DNA of 7,770 nt, taken from Pseudomonadota bacterium (GTDB taxonomy: Bacteria > Myxococcota_A > Polyangia > Polyangiales > Polyangiaceae). Of the stretch, positions 6,631 through 7,770 are shown piece by piece; position 1 is the stretch's first letter, and every line of letters starts with the position of its first letter. Position numbers and translations under genes: made by a program. The notes under the pieces were generated by a model. It made no database searches, was not told the origin of the DNA, and saw only the letters and a list, made by a program, of their open reading frames with translations. Location of the stretch: assembly GCA_023418705.1 (NCBI GenBank), contig JAEZYZ010000448.1:1-7770 (forward strand). Direction: 5' to 3'.

Positions 6631-6646
6631 CGGCACAAACGTGCCG
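6631..6646. promoter_or_regulatory. GC-rich hairpin (CGGCAC-AAAC-GTGCCG) upstream of moeA
   Basis: CGGCAC (6631-6636) and GTGCCG (6641-6646) are perfect inverted repeats with a 4-nt AAAC loop. The hairpin lies about 38-53 nt upstream of the moeA ATG. It could be an operator half-site pair or an mRNA leader hairpin. There is no T-run, so it is not a standard terminator. Confidence 0.3.
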
Positions 6647-6689
6647 CGGCGCGCTAGCCGGGCGAGCTCAGGCGCGACCCGAAAACTCG

Positions 6690-6708
6690 AAAACATTCCG
6701 AACGTTTT
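6690..6708. promoter_or_regulatory. 19-bp near-perfect dyad, candidate operator for moeA and/or the DUF6600-like gene
   Basis: AAAACATTCCGAACGTTTT pairs at 8 of 9 positions around the central C at 6699; the only mismatch is A6695/C6703. It lies in the most AT-rich part of the 187-bp divergent region (6594-6780), about 73 nt upstream of the downstream ATG and about 100 nt from the moeA ATG. CGAAAAC also occurs twice in direct orientation (6680-6686 and 6688-6694), the second copy forming the left arm. This layout is typical of a dimeric helix-turn-helix operator; the regulator is unknown. Confidence 0.45.
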
Positions 6709-6780
6709 GTAGGCGTTGCGGGTTTGCGACGTCCAAAGGACATGGTTGCCCCGTCGTGCCTCGCGTCTCAAGCTTGGGAG

Positions 6781-7770
6781 ATGAAAAGCCGCACCTTCGG
6801 GCTCGGGCGGGTCGGTCCGTCCTGGCTCCGGCACGCACGCGGCCGCGCCGCGCGCCTGCTGTCGACGGCCACGCTGATGGTCACGCTCGTCACCTCGAGC
6901 GCCTTTGCGCAGCAGAACCCGGCGCCGCAAGCGCCTGCTCCGGCAACGCCGCCGGCTGCTGGACCGCAGGTGCCGGCCCAGGCGCCAACGCAGCCCCAGG
7001 TGCCAGCGCAGCCGGCCCCGGCGGCTGCCCCGATGCCGGCGCAACCCGCCCCCGCGGCCGAGCCGGCGTACGATGACACCGATCCCAGCGCCTTGACCGA
7101 GTTCCGACCCGCGCTCGATCCCTATGGGGATTGGGTGCAGCACCCCACCTACGGGCTGGTGTGGGTGCCCCGCCAGGACGTGGTCGGCAGCGACTTTGCG
7201 CCGTACGTGACCTCGGGGCACTGGGCGCTCGGCGAGAACGACGAGTGGGTGTGGGTCAGCGATCACCCCTTCGGGTGGGTCGTCTACCACCACGGCCGCT
7301 GGGTGTGGATCGCGGACACCGGCTGGGCGTGGATCCCCGGGCGGCGCTACGCCCCCGCCTGGGTTCAATGGCGCGTGCCGACCGCCCGCTATGCCTACGT
7401 CGGCTGGGCGCCGCTGCCGCCGAGCTTCATCTGGGTGAACGGCGTGGCCGTTTCGCTTTGGTTCACGCCCTCGTACGCCTACGTGTTCTGCCCGAGCGCC
7501 TACGTCTTCGCTCCCTACGTGGGCTACTACATCGTGCGGGATCCGTACTATGTCCGCCGCATCGCCCGGCACACGCGGCCCTACCGTCCGATCCCCGCGC
7601 ACGCCCGCGTCGCGCCGGCGAGCCCGAGGTTCGATCGAGCGCGCGTGCCGGCGCACGCGGTGCCGCGGACGCGGGTCGACGCGCGTGCGGGGGCCCGAGC
7701 GCGCGTGGGGGGGCGCAACCGGGTGGGGCCCGCGATATCCGCAGCCGGTCCTAGCGCGCCCCGGCTGCCG
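6781..7770 (+). CDS. Secreted Trp/Tyr-rich DUF6600-like protein, 3' truncated by the window edge
   Basis: The frame is open from the ATG at 6781 to the right edge: 330 residues with no stop, so the C-terminus is missing. Residues 1-43 form a signal peptide with a long Arg-rich n-region, a hydrophobic core (about 26-39) and AFA|QQ as the likely cleavage site. Residues 46-96 are a Pro/Ala/Gln linker. The core (113-227) holds 15 tryptophans in a pattern known from DUF6600-type proteins: DPYGDWVQHPTYGLVWVP, then DFAPYVTSGHWAL, WVWVSDHPFGWVVYHHGRW, GWAWIPGRRYAPAWVQW and YVGWAPLPP. A Tyr-rich stretch (228-258) leads into a very basic Arg/Ala/Pro tail (259 on). The function of this family is not known; export to the periplasm or cell surface is likely. 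An in-frame ATG at 6742 (after AAAGGA) would add 13 residues before the signal peptide; 6781 (preceded by GGGAG) is preferred but not certain. It is divergent from moeA. Confidence 0.82.
   Translation, partial: MKSRTFGLGRVGPSWLRHARGRAARLLSTATLMVTLVTSSAFAQQNPAPQAPAPATPPAAGPQVPAQAPTQPQVPAQPAPAAAPMPAQPAPAAEPAYDDTDPSALTEFRPALDPYGDWVQHPTYGLVWVPRQDVVGSDFAPYVTSGHWALGENDEWVWVSDHPFGWVVYHHGRWVWIADTGWAWIPGRRYAPAWVQWRVPTARYAYVGWAPLPPSFIWVNGVAVSLWFTPSYAYVFCPSAYVFAPYVGYYIVRDPYYVRRIARHTRPYRPIPAHARVAPASPRFDRARVPAHAVPRTRVDARAGARARVGGRNRVGPAISAAGPSAPRLP
6922..7062 (+). repeat. Pro/Ala/Gln low-complexity linker with short internal repeats
   Basis: This stretch codes residues 48-94 of the secreted protein and is built almost only from Pro, Ala and Gln. 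PQVPAQ occurs at 62-67 and 72-77, and PAQPAPAA at 75-82 and 86-93. Such linkers commonly span the periplasm or peptidoglycan layer. The repeats are imperfect at DNA level, so they look old rather than freshly duplicated. Confidence 0.7.

Noticed and set aside
6631..6646. Possible sigma-54 promoter (GGCAC...TGCC) in the moeA leader
   Set aside because: On either strand the spacing between GG and GC is one base short of the required GG-N10-GC, and the symmetry is better explained as a hairpin.
6731..6741. Small palindrome GTCC-AAA-GGAC before the in-frame ATG at 6742
   Set aside because: A 4-bp arm is too short to claim as a site; noted only because it overlaps a possible Shine-Dalgarno.
6594..6780. 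Molybdenum-cofactor riboswitch in the moeA leader
   Set aside because: The 187-bp region shows only short separate dyads, not the long multi-helix structure expected of that RNA class.
5589..7076. 495-residue plus-strand open frame opposite moeA
   Set aside because: It is antisense to an intact, motif-complete MoeA and runs on in the wrong frame across the divergent region and into the secreted-protein gene; the composition is shadow-like.
6508..7656. 382-residue minus-strand open frame across the moeA upstream region and the secreted-protein gene
   Set aside because: His/Arg/Gly-rich shadow of the Trp/Tyr/Pro-rich plus-strand gene; the plus frame has a signal peptide and a known repeat pattern.

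Overview
The window is very GC-rich, has GTG starts and tightly packed genes, and carries no RNA genes, phage genes, transposases or CRISPR. Protein style suggests a myxobacterium (Myxococcota, perhaps the Polyangiaceae side). Signs of this are the Pro/Ala-rich secreted protein, the lipoprotein-like hydrolase, the many GT-C-like membrane proteins and the DUF6600-type protein. The taxonomy is an inference from style, not from a marker gene.

Layout. (1) 2-415, plus: the C-terminal end of a probable GT-C/family-39 membrane glycosyltransferase. (2) 429-1265, minus: an exported or lipid-anchored alpha/beta hydrolase with a GYSQG nucleophile elbow. (3) 1373-2962, plus: a 529-residue multi-pass membrane protein with GT-C-like architecture and no assigned function. 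(4) 2963-6593: a molybdenum cofactor (Moco) block made of moaA (minus), a narM-like::moaC fusion (plus), moaE (plus, ATGA overlap) and moeA (minus). (5) 6594-6780: a divergent regulatory region with several dyads. (6) 6781-7770, plus: a secreted Trp/Tyr-rich DUF6600-like protein that runs off the right edge.

How it works together. MoaA and MoaC convert GTP to cyclic pyranopterin monophosphate. MoaE is the large subunit of molybdopterin synthase, which makes molybdopterin. MoeA inserts molybdate. MoaD, MoaB/Mog and MobA are not in the window and must be encoded elsewhere. The most interesting object is the MoaC gene: its first ~140 residues resemble the nitrate-reductase-associated protein family (NarM, Pfam Nitr_red_assoc), fused in frame to a complete MoaC with all its usual active-site residues. 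This physically links a poorly understood nitrate-reductase accessory domain to an early Moco step.

The gene ends are very compressed. The membrane protein and moaA stop codons abut inside one TGATCA palindrome, moaE and moeA overlap tail to tail by 21 nt, and moaC/moaE overlap by 4 nt. The best regulatory candidate is a 19-bp near-perfect dyad at 6690-6708 between moeA and the DUF6600-like gene.
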